A DNA stretch of 64,000 nt from Vandiemenella viatica. Lineage: Eukaryota; Arthropoda; Insecta; Orthoptera; Morabidae. The position numbers and the translations under genes are program-made. The notes beneath the pieces were generated by a model. The model saw only the letters and a list, made by a program, of their open reading frames with translations. It ran no database searches and was not told the origin of the DNA. The stretch lies in assembly GCA_031002005.1 (NCBI GenBank), contig CM061914.1:192528685-192592684 (forward strand), written 5' to 3'. Within the stretch, counting starts at the first letter, position 1. Each line of letters starts with the position of its first letter. Shown here piece after piece: positions 61,601 through 64,000 of the stretch.

Positions 61601-62812
61601 TAGAAAACTGATGCTGCTTGTTGCACCATCATATCTACTTTTGTCTTTGTCACAAGAGGCTGGCTGCCATGCGAAATGTGTTAGATGGTTAACATGCTAT
61701 GCAATACAATAATTACTTATGCATCGTGTCTGTTCTGCGCCCAATGTTTATGCACCCCTCGGTGCTGTTTATTATTTAATGTTACCCGTTTACAACATGC
61801 CACCTAGATTTAGAATGGTTCCACAAAATACATTCGTAACGCTAATGGGAACTATTTCCTTCACCGTTCTGTACATTATTGCTTTTAAATTTAATCTCGT
61901 CTTCTTAATTAGATTTGTAGAAAATTAATCATAATTAGATCTGTACAAAAATACCCGCAAATATTTTGCCTAAATATATTCAAAATCTTACAAATTAAAT
62001 ATTTCCTCTGCCATGGCGCATATTCTTGTAGTTCAATTTAAACTTTTGTTCTTAATTCGTACAAAATTTGTCGCAAAATTATTTAGTCTCATATATTCCT
62101 TCCTCCATGGTTGTAAACAGCATAGACTACAACTAATACTGTTTACATTGCTTGTAAGTTAGATCGCTGGAAGTACACTCACCCACGATAAAAGTGTGTG
62201 GTGAGTAAACTGGAACTTTACCGACAATTAAACGTTTATGATGAACCTTTTTAACTCAGAGATATAAGTAATGCATTTTTTTCCTCGAAGAATGAAGTCC
62301 AAGCAAATCTACGATCTACATCAAAAGGAAATAACAACTGCTCACATTTCGAACTACTTTGTTTGGTTACCATATATTAGGTGGTAATAATAATTCCATC
62401 TGGTCGTAATGATCTGGTGACAGGATTTCTATTGGCTGCGCATTCCGCCCATATTTAGTGGTTATAGTGTGCACATATTATTAAATAATATTGTCCACGG
62501 AGCACGTGAACAAATTTTCAGACCAAAAGTATAATTCCTTCTGCGGTGATATTCACTGCGTAGCCACCCAAATAACTTTTCCGTCGCACTGTACTGTGTA
62601 AATACAGTCTATAGTTTATGGATGACAGAACACTGATTATTCCAGTCAAGAAGCCATGTTAATTAATCTATGGCGTCTGCTGGGAGTGTTCAAACAAGCT
62701 ACCGCTATATCACCCATAACAGCTGAAAATCTTATTCCCGAAAAAAGTTAGCAAATATGACCCATGTACCTGGTATAGCAGGTGCATCACCGCTTTCTTC
62801 CGTGCTCGACAT
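24903..62812 (-). CDS. CCDC96/CFAP184-like coiled-coil axonemal protein, ten exons
   Basis: Ten exons on the minus strand (62770-62812, 57815-57914, 44141-44259, 42086-42204, 40439-40645, 38650-38757, 35597-35758, 28907-29257, 27165-27281, 24903-25127) have GT/AG borders and matching phases, and give about 516 residues. The N-terminal ~130 residues are Glu/Ser-rich. The rest is long coiled coil, ending in a block with ENQRLSRQMGLLG and LLRDYQ that resembles DUF4201, the shared domain of CCDC96 and CCDC113. The acidic N-terminus and the length (human CCDC96 is about 555) favour CCDC96, now CFAP184, a ciliary/flagellar protein of the motile axoneme. Introns total about 37 kb as assembled and are full of transposons and minisatellites. 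Exon 2 appears twice because of a duplicated assembly segment. CCDC113 or another DUF4201 member remains possible. Confidence 0.75.
25143..25995 (-). repeat. 44-bp minisatellite at the exon 10 acceptor
   Basis: About 19 copies of a 44-bp unit containing CCACTCTCCAGCAACCCAG and TAATTC. Units drift along the array (AGTAATTCACGAG near the exon, AATAATTCCCGCG far from it). It lies wholly in intron 9. The first unit begins about 16 bp from the exon 10 splice acceptor. Confidence 0.95.
25996..26372. other. Intron 9 sequence, nothing recognised
   Basis: Unique-looking intronic sequence between the minisatellite and the MITE. Confidence 0.5.
26373..26757. mobile_element. MITE with ACGTAG-type inverted ends (family M1)
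   Basis: The ends GGGAGTGTCCATGAGCCACG and the complement of GTAGTTTATAGATGCTCCC form inverted repeats, flanked by TAT on both sides. The interior has C-rich runs and repeated ACGTAGC motifs. Related copies lie at 41852-42058, 54318-54696, 59637-60008 and 60415-60903. There is no coding capacity. The superfamily is not clear from ends alone. Confidence 0.75.
27165..27281 (-). CDS. CFAP184-like exon 9
   Basis: 39 codons between TTTTTCAG and GTAAGA. It carries the most diagnostic block, VYRKENQRLSRQMGLLG and LLRDYQ, which resembles the DUF4201 signature of CCDC96/CCDC113. Confidence 0.88.
27454..27829. mobile_element. MITE related to family M1 (variant with CACGTAA-type ends)
   Basis: The ends read AGGGGACATCCATAAATTACG and, at the right, the near complement TAATTTATGGACGAGCCCT. 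The interior has TTTTTTTTTAGCTCTAC and CGACTTTCGCGTCATT, shared with the degraded copy at 47200-47515. It is non-coding and lies in intron 8. Confidence 0.7.
28000..28735 (+). mobile_element. Penelope-like element 3' remnant
   Basis: Near 28040 the plus strand reads NNHSTFAEHLLEHNHQP, similar to the GIY-YIG region of Penelope-like proteins. The end near 28678-28720 contains CTGAAGATGCTTC...GAAACGCG, a stem-loop resembling the hammerhead-like motif of Penelope terminal repeats. The rest is degraded. Confidence 0.5.
28907..29257 (-). CDS. CFAP184-like exon 8
   Basis: 117 codons of continuous coiled coil between TTGCAG and GTGAGT. The segment includes YEHLVAEIHGTAEKVEEREE, similar to the start of the DUF4201 domain. 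It is very GC-rich in the third position compared with the AT-rich introns. The 22-bp minisatellite runs right up to its acceptor. Confidence 0.9.
29261..33056 (-). repeat. 22-bp minisatellite at the exon 8 acceptor
   Basis: About 170 copies of a 22-bp unit, AGGTCGCCAACTATAACGC plus AAC or CAC. It occupies 3.8 kb of intron 7. The unit next to the exon, read on the minus strand, runs GGCGACCTGTTGCAG into the splice site, so the last copy supplies the acceptor. Variants (CAC/AAC, GTCTCC, GTCGAC) are interspersed, and a 418-bp higher-order repeat of 19 units is visible around 31362-31779 and 31780 onward. Confidence 0.97.
33057..33904. other. Intron 7 with a partial SINE (family 2)
   Basis: Around 33325-33475 lies a degraded minus-strand copy of the SINE seen at 52665-52945, with matches such as AAACTGTGCCAGAGGTGAAG. 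The rest is not recognised. Confidence 0.5.
33905..34062 (+). mobile_element. 3' end fragment of LINE family C
   Basis: Resembles the sequence at 46691-46880 (AATTGAGGAA.TGGGTTGT and GGATGGAGGATTGCAT) and ends in an A-rich tail near 34062. Only the terminal ~160 bp remain. Confidence 0.7.
34063..34682. other. Intron 7 sequence, nothing recognised
   Basis: No gene or clear repeat family was recognised. Confidence 0.5.
34684..34930 (+). repeat. tRNA-derived SINE (family 1)
   Basis: Has an A-box-like TAGTTGGTTGAGCGGTTAAT, a B-box GGCTCGAATCCCC, the family-1 body and an A-rich end (AATTAATTAAAAAAATTAAA). A near-complete copy. Confidence 0.85.
34990..35580 (+). mobile_element. Tc1-like transposase relic
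   Basis: Frames on the plus strand read ...FQQVNAPCHKVRSVMEWFEE, then GPPNSPNMNPIEHIWDVIE and YGANSLQRPTKASLLPC. These match the DDE region and C-terminus of Tc1-type transposases, with stops and frame changes. The element ends about 15 bp from the donor of exon 7. It is inactive. Confidence 0.8.
35597..35758 (-). CDS. CFAP184-like exon 7
   Basis: 54 codons between GTCGCAG and GTAACA, phase 0 at both ends: VLDEYVVECDRVSEEELLRK and following coiled coil. The intron after it begins with a Tc1 relic within about 15 bp. Confidence 0.88.
35886..35938. repeat. (TA)n(GA)n microsatellite
   Basis: A run of TA units followed by about 12 GA units, about 130 bp upstream of the exon 7 acceptor. Confidence 0.95.
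36083..36191 (+). other. Short basic W-x-YW motif reading frame
   Basis: After a TTATTTCAG acceptor-like sequence the plus strand encodes KRVWTAEEKKTVSERMKKYW and ends in a stop. The same pattern, WxxExxKxxSExxKxYW, appears with no gaps in the frame at 53374-53637. The function is unknown; it may be part of a repeat. Confidence 0.4.
36520..36690 (+). mobile_element. Tc1-like transposon 3' remnant
   Basis: Reads LRELRDLVSDISGSLP, IHATPNRCCIAFERW and a GTGGTCATAATG end, close to the C-terminus and 3' end of Tc1-like elements. A fragment only. Confidence 0.55.
36691..37365. other. Intron 6 sequence, possible decayed coding repeat
   Basis: The minus strand at 36956-37315 is open for 119 codons with an acidic segment, DTDALSEFEEIDTATDQ, and may be the remains of a DNA transposon ORF. 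No family was assigned. Confidence 0.35.
37366..38010 (-). mobile_element. RTE-like LINE (family D) fragment, interrupted by a hAT MITE
   Basis: The minus strand encodes IPRKIHEIKMRGKRPRGRPR and RWLKGVEEYVRK, and upstream an RT C-terminal part similar to the plus-strand copy at 43250-44102. The end contains a CATCATC microsatellite. A 172-bp MITE is inserted at 37427. Confidence 0.85.
37427..37598. mobile_element. hAT-type MITE with 8-bp target duplication
   Basis: The ends CAGGGCCGGCGTTAGG and the complement of CCTAGCGCCGGCCCTG form inverted repeats. The 8-bp CACAAGCC flanks it at 37419-37426 and 37599-37606, the length used by hAT elements. It lies in the LINE fragment; comparison with the intact site at 44045 shows the insertion point. 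Confidence 0.92.
38011..38649. other. Intron 6 sequence, nothing recognised
   Basis: No gene seen. GC-rich near 38440-38520. Confidence 0.5.
38650..38757 (-). CDS. CFAP184-like exon 6
   Basis: 36 codons (PPGGEQPREPLSLLDEAKEA onward) between TTTGAGCAG and GTAACG, phase 0 at both ends. Confidence 0.82.
38758..40139. other. Intron 5 sequence, nothing recognised
   Basis: An A-rich run lies near 39528-39541. No gene or family was recognised. Confidence 0.5.
40140..40346. mobile_element. hAT-type MITE
   Basis: The left end is CAGGGCCGGATTAAGG and the right end the near complement of GGTTAATCCGGTACTG. Flanks CATACACT and TATATACT agree at 6 of 8 bases, consistent with an aged 8-bp duplication. 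The interior has AGAGCTAAAAAAAAAA, shared with other MITEs here. It lies about 93 bp from the exon 5 donor. Confidence 0.8.
40439..40645 (-). CDS. CFAP184-like exon 5
   Basis: 69 codons, phase 0 at both ends, from LPEVDEKLVEEVQAMLMPHE to ASRILQGRK, between GATTGCAG and GTGGCG. Amphipathic helix with many Glu residues. Confidence 0.88.
40646..41612. other. Intron 4 sequence, nothing recognised
   Basis: No gene or clear repeat seen. Confidence 0.5.
41613..41700 (-). mobile_element. Penelope-like terminal remnant
   Basis: The minus strand reads GTGAAGATGCTTGAG...GGGCGAAACGCG, the same stem-loop pattern as at 28678-28720, and is probably a terminal repeat remnant. Confidence 0.45.
41852..42058. 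mobile_element. MITE family M1 copy
   Basis: The ends AGGGGCGTTCATAAACCACG and the complement of CGTAGTTAATGGGCGCCCC flank an interior with repeated ACGTAG. It ends about 28 bp from the exon 4 donor. Confidence 0.75.
42086..42204 (-). CDS. CFAP184-like exon 4
   Basis: 119 bp; two bases complete a split Glu codon, then 39 codons of acidic sequence from KVEEVSDFAMKEHVEGDETL to HPVVESVEE. Acceptor CCTGATAG, donor GTGCGT. A 24-bp minisatellite starts about 7 bp upstream of the acceptor. Confidence 0.88.
42211..42408 (-). repeat. 24-bp minisatellite at the exon 4 acceptor
   Basis: About eight copies of a 24-bp unit with CAGTGGATACACAG and CATACAG. The unit at the exon side (GGACACACAAACATACAGC) is repeated at the far end (42379 on). 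It lies in intron 3 and merges into the acceptor. Confidence 0.95.
42420..43249. other. Intron 3 sequence, nothing recognised
   Basis: No gene or clear family was seen. Confidence 0.5.
43250..44102 (+). mobile_element. RTE-like LINE (family D), 3' part
   Basis: The plus strand carries the RT catalytic block as MAFADDLMIWGGEEEEVQ, then VKKCEYMVTTRKKN, and after a frame change the C-terminal part with IPRKIHEIKMHGKRSRGRPR. The end is a GATGAT microsatellite at about 44085-44101. Frame changes and a stop make it inactive. Confidence 0.9.
44141..44259 (-). CDS. CFAP184-like exon 3
   Basis: 119 bp. The first base completes a Ser codon with exon 2, then LEAVYVISEEEHAENVEVSG and on to AALIK, and a final base starts a Glu codon. 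Acceptor TTTCAG, donor GTTGGC. Confidence 0.88.
44365..44612. mobile_element. hAT-type MITE with perfect 8-bp target duplication
   Basis: Inverted ends CAGGGTCGCATTTAGG and the complement of TTAAATGCGGCCCTG, flanked on both sides by GAGAGTAT (44357-44364, 44613-44620). Non-coding, 248 bp. Confidence 0.92.
44640..45300 (-). mobile_element. Penelope-like element fragment with terminal fold-back
   Basis: The minus strand at 44912-45120 encodes a C-terminal block, FEATKVLTHARGFWDSVIKE then AFEIRLASDLVNRDCGF, similar to the end of Penelope-like GIY-YIG proteins. Two copies of a sequence with AAACAAACCGAGTAATATT lie inverted at about 44706-44770 and 45122-45185. Stem-loops with CTGAAGATGGCGAC and CTGAAGATTGAGTC...GAAACGTCG flank the coding part, as in Penelope terminal repeats. 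Confidence 0.65.
45776..46374 (+). mobile_element. RTE-like LINE (family C), part before SINE insertion
   Basis: The frame 45776-46264 encodes the RT C-terminal region (LNINQSKTKVIECSRND, EFCYLGSKITTDGRSRNDV, AFEMWCYRRMLKIKWTDKV). It stops at a TAA and homology continues (KRSLWKKLTERRDRLV). The catalytic block is upstream of the truncation. A SINE splits its 3' part; homology resumes at 46691. Confidence 0.9.
46375..46690 (+). repeat. tRNA-like SINE with about 54-base A-tail, inserted in LINE C
   Basis: The 316-bp element has a B-box-like GGGTTAAACTCGG, a body related to SINE family 1, and a pure A-run at 46637-46690. The 11-bp target duplication GTGGAGGGAAC flanks it (46364-46374, 46691-46701). 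The long pure tail suggests a young copy. Confidence 0.95.
46691..46880 (+). mobile_element. LINE family C 3' end, after the SINE
   Basis: Continues the LINE with GTTGAAGGTAAGAACTGTAG and ends in an A-run after GACTGACGACAGC near 46860-46879. Confidence 0.85.
47155..47515. mobile_element. Degraded hAT end plus degraded M1-like MITE
   Basis: AAACCGGCCCTG near 47198-47209 looks like a lone hAT end. The next part resembles the MITE at 27454-27829 (AAAATCGACTTTCGCGTCAT, TTTTTTTTAGCTCTACC). Near 47274-47355 a roughly 21-bp unit with AAAATCGGCTTTTACC is repeated about four times. Confidence 0.6.
47560..47780 (+). mobile_element. LINE family B fragment
   Basis: Plus strand reads DMIKKLDWGSLEDRSGVKKI with stops, similar to the end of the family-B RT ORF. 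Confidence 0.65.
47781..49770. other. Intron 2 sequence, nothing recognised
   Basis: AT-rich sequence without a recognised gene or repeat family. A poly-T run lies near 48714-48730. Confidence 0.5.
49771..49846 (+). repeat. tRNA-like sequence, probably a SINE head
   Basis: Contains GTCGTTCAGGCGGTAGAGC (A-box region) and a perfect T-arm CCGGGGTTCGATCCCCGG, and 3' AGCCAAT pairs with 5' ATTGGC. The anticodon arm is poor and no CCA-compatible end is clear, so it is more likely a pol III-derived repeat than a tRNA gene. Confidence 0.55.
50044..50245. repeat. Large fold-back with hammerhead-like cores
   Basis: Arms of about 72-76 bases (50044-50119 and 50174-50245) are near-perfect complements, from TGTCCCGCCGGATGGTGG inward. 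Each arm reads CTGATGAAGACAGC...GTCGAAACGTC on one strand, similar to the conserved core of hammerhead motifs in Penelope-like terminal repeats. The centre (50120-50173) holds a smaller inverted repeat with CAGCTG. Confidence 0.75.
50290..50530 (-). repeat. tRNA-derived SINE (family 1)
   Basis: Minus-strand copy with B-box GGTTCGAATCCGCG and the family body. The A-tail is seen as T-run at 50290-50300. Confidence 0.85.
50755..50975 (+). repeat. tRNA-derived SINE (family 1)
   Basis: Starts near the B-box GGGTTCGAATCCCACG and carries the family body to a CGCAAAAAACC end. Its counterpart lies at 56016-56230. Confidence 0.85.
50985..51420 (+). repeat. Tandem pair of SINE-like units (family 3)
   Basis: Two head-to-tail units each have a B-box-like CGCCGGTTCGAGTCC (about 51002 and 51219) and a similar body with TGAGCTGACTGTATAG-like and GCCAAATGCCATT-like segments, each ending in A- or ATA-rich sequence. 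The counterpart in the other copy is at 56250-56690. Confidence 0.75.
51581..52441 (+). mobile_element. Mariner-type transposon relic
   Basis: Inverted ends of about 34 bases: GGGGCAATCAAATGAAAACG at the left and its complement CGTTTTCATTTGATTGCCCC at the right. Inside, the plus strand near 52110-52200 reads LPQDNARPHVAEVVSTTLRK, a transposase catalytic segment, with many breaks. In the left copy 24 bp just outside the right end are missing compared with 57720-57743. Confidence 0.8.
52509..52608 (-). CDS. Second copy of CFAP184-like exon 2 (in the left duplicate)
   Basis: Same 100-bp exon as 57815-57914, with one synonymous Ser difference (TCG vs TCT). The length is not a multiple of three, so using both copies in one transcript would break the frame. 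It supports assembly overlap or allelic copies rather than two working exons. Confidence 0.8.
52665..52945 (-). repeat. tRNA-derived SINE (family 2)
   Basis: Minus strand begins GGTCTGGTGGCTCAGTGG with an A-box, then B-box GGTTCGAATCCC, body and end near GTCATTACGAC. Copies at 57966-58245 and, degraded, at 33325-33475 and near 62385-62445. Confidence 0.85.
53070..53287 (-). repeat. tRNA-derived SINE (family 1, diverged)
   Basis: Minus strand has B-box GGTTCGAATCCCCGTCC and the sequence CCAGGTGTGGGTTTTCGTC, and an A-tail read as T-run near 53072. Counterpart at 58375-58590. Confidence 0.8.
53374..53637 (+). other. Basic reading frame with the W-x-YW motif
   Basis: 87 codons, Lys/Arg/Glu-rich, with KWSVERRKKHSEILKEYW, aligning without gaps to the segment at 36083-36191. 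The other duplicate (58693-58956) keeps the frame. It may be part of a repeat or of an alternative terminal exon; no family was recognised. Confidence 0.4.
54318..54696. mobile_element. MITE family M1 copy
   Basis: Left end TTCATCCATAAACTACTTGG and right end the near complement of ACGTGGTTTATGGACGCTCC, with G-rich runs and ACGTCG/ACGTAG inside. Counterpart at 59637-60008. Confidence 0.75.
54940..55939. other. Assembly gap of exactly 1000 N
   Basis: A round-number N run marks a scaffold join of unknown size. The sequences on both sides are copies of each other. Confidence 1.
55940..60267. repeat. Right copy of the ~4.3 kb segment repeated across the N gap
   Basis: Begins at the first base after the gap with AGCTCCTGCAGAGCGCAGC, identical to 50680 onward, and matches the left copy until 60267. 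It then continues into unique sequence. Contains the counterparts of the SINEs (56016-56230, 56250-56690, 57966-58245, 58375-58590), the mariner relic (about 56850-57743), exon 2 and the M1 MITE (59637-60008). Confidence 0.9.
57815..57914 (-). CDS. CFAP184-like exon 2
   Basis: 100 bp; two bases complete a Glu codon with exon 1, then GSEAESSKESGDEASKAETG and DESEMQSGSRRS, then two bases that complete a Ser codon with exon 3. Acceptor GTTGCAG, donor GTAAGC. Acidic, Ser-rich, probably disordered. Confidence 0.85.
60415..60903. mobile_element. MITE family M1 copy with nested LINE tail
   Basis: Inverted ends GGGAGCGTCCATAAACTACG and the near complement of CGTAGTTTATGGACGCTCCC. At 60446-60520 a piece with the LINE family B 3' end (minus strand, GCCACCGGAGCG then TTAAATAATAATAAT) is inserted. 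Confidence 0.8.
61265..61605 (+). mobile_element. LINE family A 3' fragment
   Basis: Matches 19910-20240: SVTELISRLGWESLVDRRR, then LRPPTYLSRNDRKDKIREI, ending in TATATGTAGATGTAGA. Short dead copy. Confidence 0.8.
61606..62769. other. Intron 1 sequence
   Basis: AT-rich. A short remnant of SINE family 2 (TCTGGTCGTAATGATCTGG) lies near 62400. No gene seen. Confidence 0.55.
62770..62812 (-). CDS. CFAP184-like exon 1 with start codon
   Basis: ATG at 62812 in an ACAATGTC context, then MSSTEESGDAPAIP and one base of a Glu codon, followed by donor GTACAT. The phase matches exon 2 exactly, and the acidic/Ser style is the same. Short, so support comes mainly from phase and composition. Confidence 0.72.
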
Positions 62813-63609
62813 TGTATTTCAAGATGTTAATGTAACACTTTAGTTAAAATATAAGTAAATTACTGTGGTTTAAAATGAAATGATATTCTCTTGTTTCGAT
62901 TTATTCTATGGTCGCAGGTCATAGGAATTATTTGATTCTAGTGTATGTGCAATTTTACCTAATAATACAGTTAAAGTGAATCTATTAACAGCTTATGTGT
63001 AACAAGCGAGAAATATTAGTTTACAAAATCGGCAGCAGCTAATTTTGGAAAATATTATGTTAATATTAAGGCACGAAATCACTAATGTATATATTTATAA
63101 TTCCACCCAATAGCCAACGTTAAAGATGAAAAGAAACTACTTTCATCGAATTATCAGCTGTTTGATTGAATCGTGAGTATATGTTGAGATAACCTTATAT
63201 CATCTCAGCAAACTTTGCTTAAAATAATGATCTTTTTCTATTCTTCGACTGTTCCAAACCTAAATTGCTTAAAATCTGACCCACTTCCTTCTCTGACGCA
63301 CATAGGAAAATTTCTTTCTTCACTTATTATTTCCTTGTGCATTATCATTCCACTTTCAACGTAATACTACATGTTCTTATATCGAATCCACAATTTTCCT
63401 CAATTCAGATAATCCTGAAGTTCAAAATTAACTTAAAAAACTGCTGTTCTCCATATAAGTATTAAAAACTTGTTTCTGTGTCCTAAGTCAACGTCTTAAA
63501 CTAAAAGAGTTTTCTTTTCGCTGTTGCTAATATGATTTTCAGATTGTTTTAGCTTGTTTCTTATTCCCACCAGTAGTTTTTGTGTGAATATTATCCACGG
63601 ATCATACAA
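62813..63609. other. Upstream of the CFAP184-like gene, no clear promoter
   Basis: AT-rich sequence. No TATA or CCAAT arrangement stood out, and the 5' UTR was not defined. Confidence 0.5.
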
Positions 63610-64000
63610 AACAGCTCTCTATAATGAATAATTGTGTTGATTGTTTACTATCTGAAATTAGATTGTTTGCAGATGACATAATGCTGTATAAAAGAATCAA
63701 AACGATAGAGGATTGTAAACAGTTGCAGGGTGATCTGGACAGGATATCTAATTGGGTTGGTAAACATGGAATGAAGATAAATGCAAAGAAGAGTCAGCTT
63801 ATTAGATACACAAATAAAAAACAAAAGGTTAATTATGAATATAAGGTGGGGAAAGAATTGCTTGCTGAAGACTTGAAATGTAAATATCTTGGAATTACTT
63901 TTGATAACAAACTTAACTGGGCAGGACACATTGGACAGGTGGTAGGAAAAGGTTTCAAAGTTCTGCACTTGTTGGAGAGAGTGATGAGGGGATGTACGAG
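63610..64000 (+). mobile_element. LINE family B fragment with FADD motif, cut by window end
   Basis: Plus strand reads RLFADDIMLYKRIKTIEDCK, ISNWVGKHGMKINAKKSQLI and KYLGITFDNKLNWAGHI, the catalytic block and following part of a LINE RT. The copy looks open in this part and continues past the window. It may be less damaged than the others. Confidence 0.85.

Overview
The window looks like a repeat-rich insect genome, probably a hemimetabolous species with a large genome. The evidence is spliced genes with long transposon-filled introns, an insect-type LTR retroelement with an envelope gene, several tRNA-derived SINE families, RTE-like and other non-LTR elements, Tc1/mariner and hAT relics, and a scaffold gap of exactly 1000 N (54940-55939). 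The species cannot be named from sequence alone.

Layout. 1-2.8 kb holds non-LTR and SINE debris. 2844-12349 is one complete LTR retroelement on the minus strand: 679-bp LTRs with no difference seen by eye, a CTAC target duplication, gag with four zinc knuckles, pol, and a broken baculovirus-F-type env. 12.35-24.5 kb is AT-rich, with one plus-strand exon of an unidentified membrane protein (13470-13692), a Tc1-like relic split by a SINE, LINE fragments, fold-back structures and a GC-rich TATA/CCAAT block (22682-23164).

From 62812 back to 24903 on the minus strand lies one host gene. I read ten exons with consistent phases, encoding about 516 residues of acidic plus coiled-coil protein that resembles CCDC96/CFAP184 (DUF4201), an axonemal protein. 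No upstream exon was seen before the predicted start codon. Its introns carry nearly everything else: three minisatellites (24-, 22- and 44-bp units) that each start within about 16 bp of a splice acceptor, hAT-type MITEs with clean 8-bp target duplications, a MITE family with ACGTAG-type ends, RTE-like LINEs, a Penelope-like fragment with ribozyme-like stem-loops, mariner and Tc1 relics, and SINEs.

The two sides of the N gap carry the same ~4.3 kb (50680-54939 and 55940-60267), including exon 2 of the host gene. The repeat starts and stops exactly at the gap edges, so it is best explained as unmerged contig overlap. The most unusual biological pattern is the repeated association of minisatellites with splice acceptors in one gene. 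The retroelement's gag/env combination and its lesions are the second point of interest.
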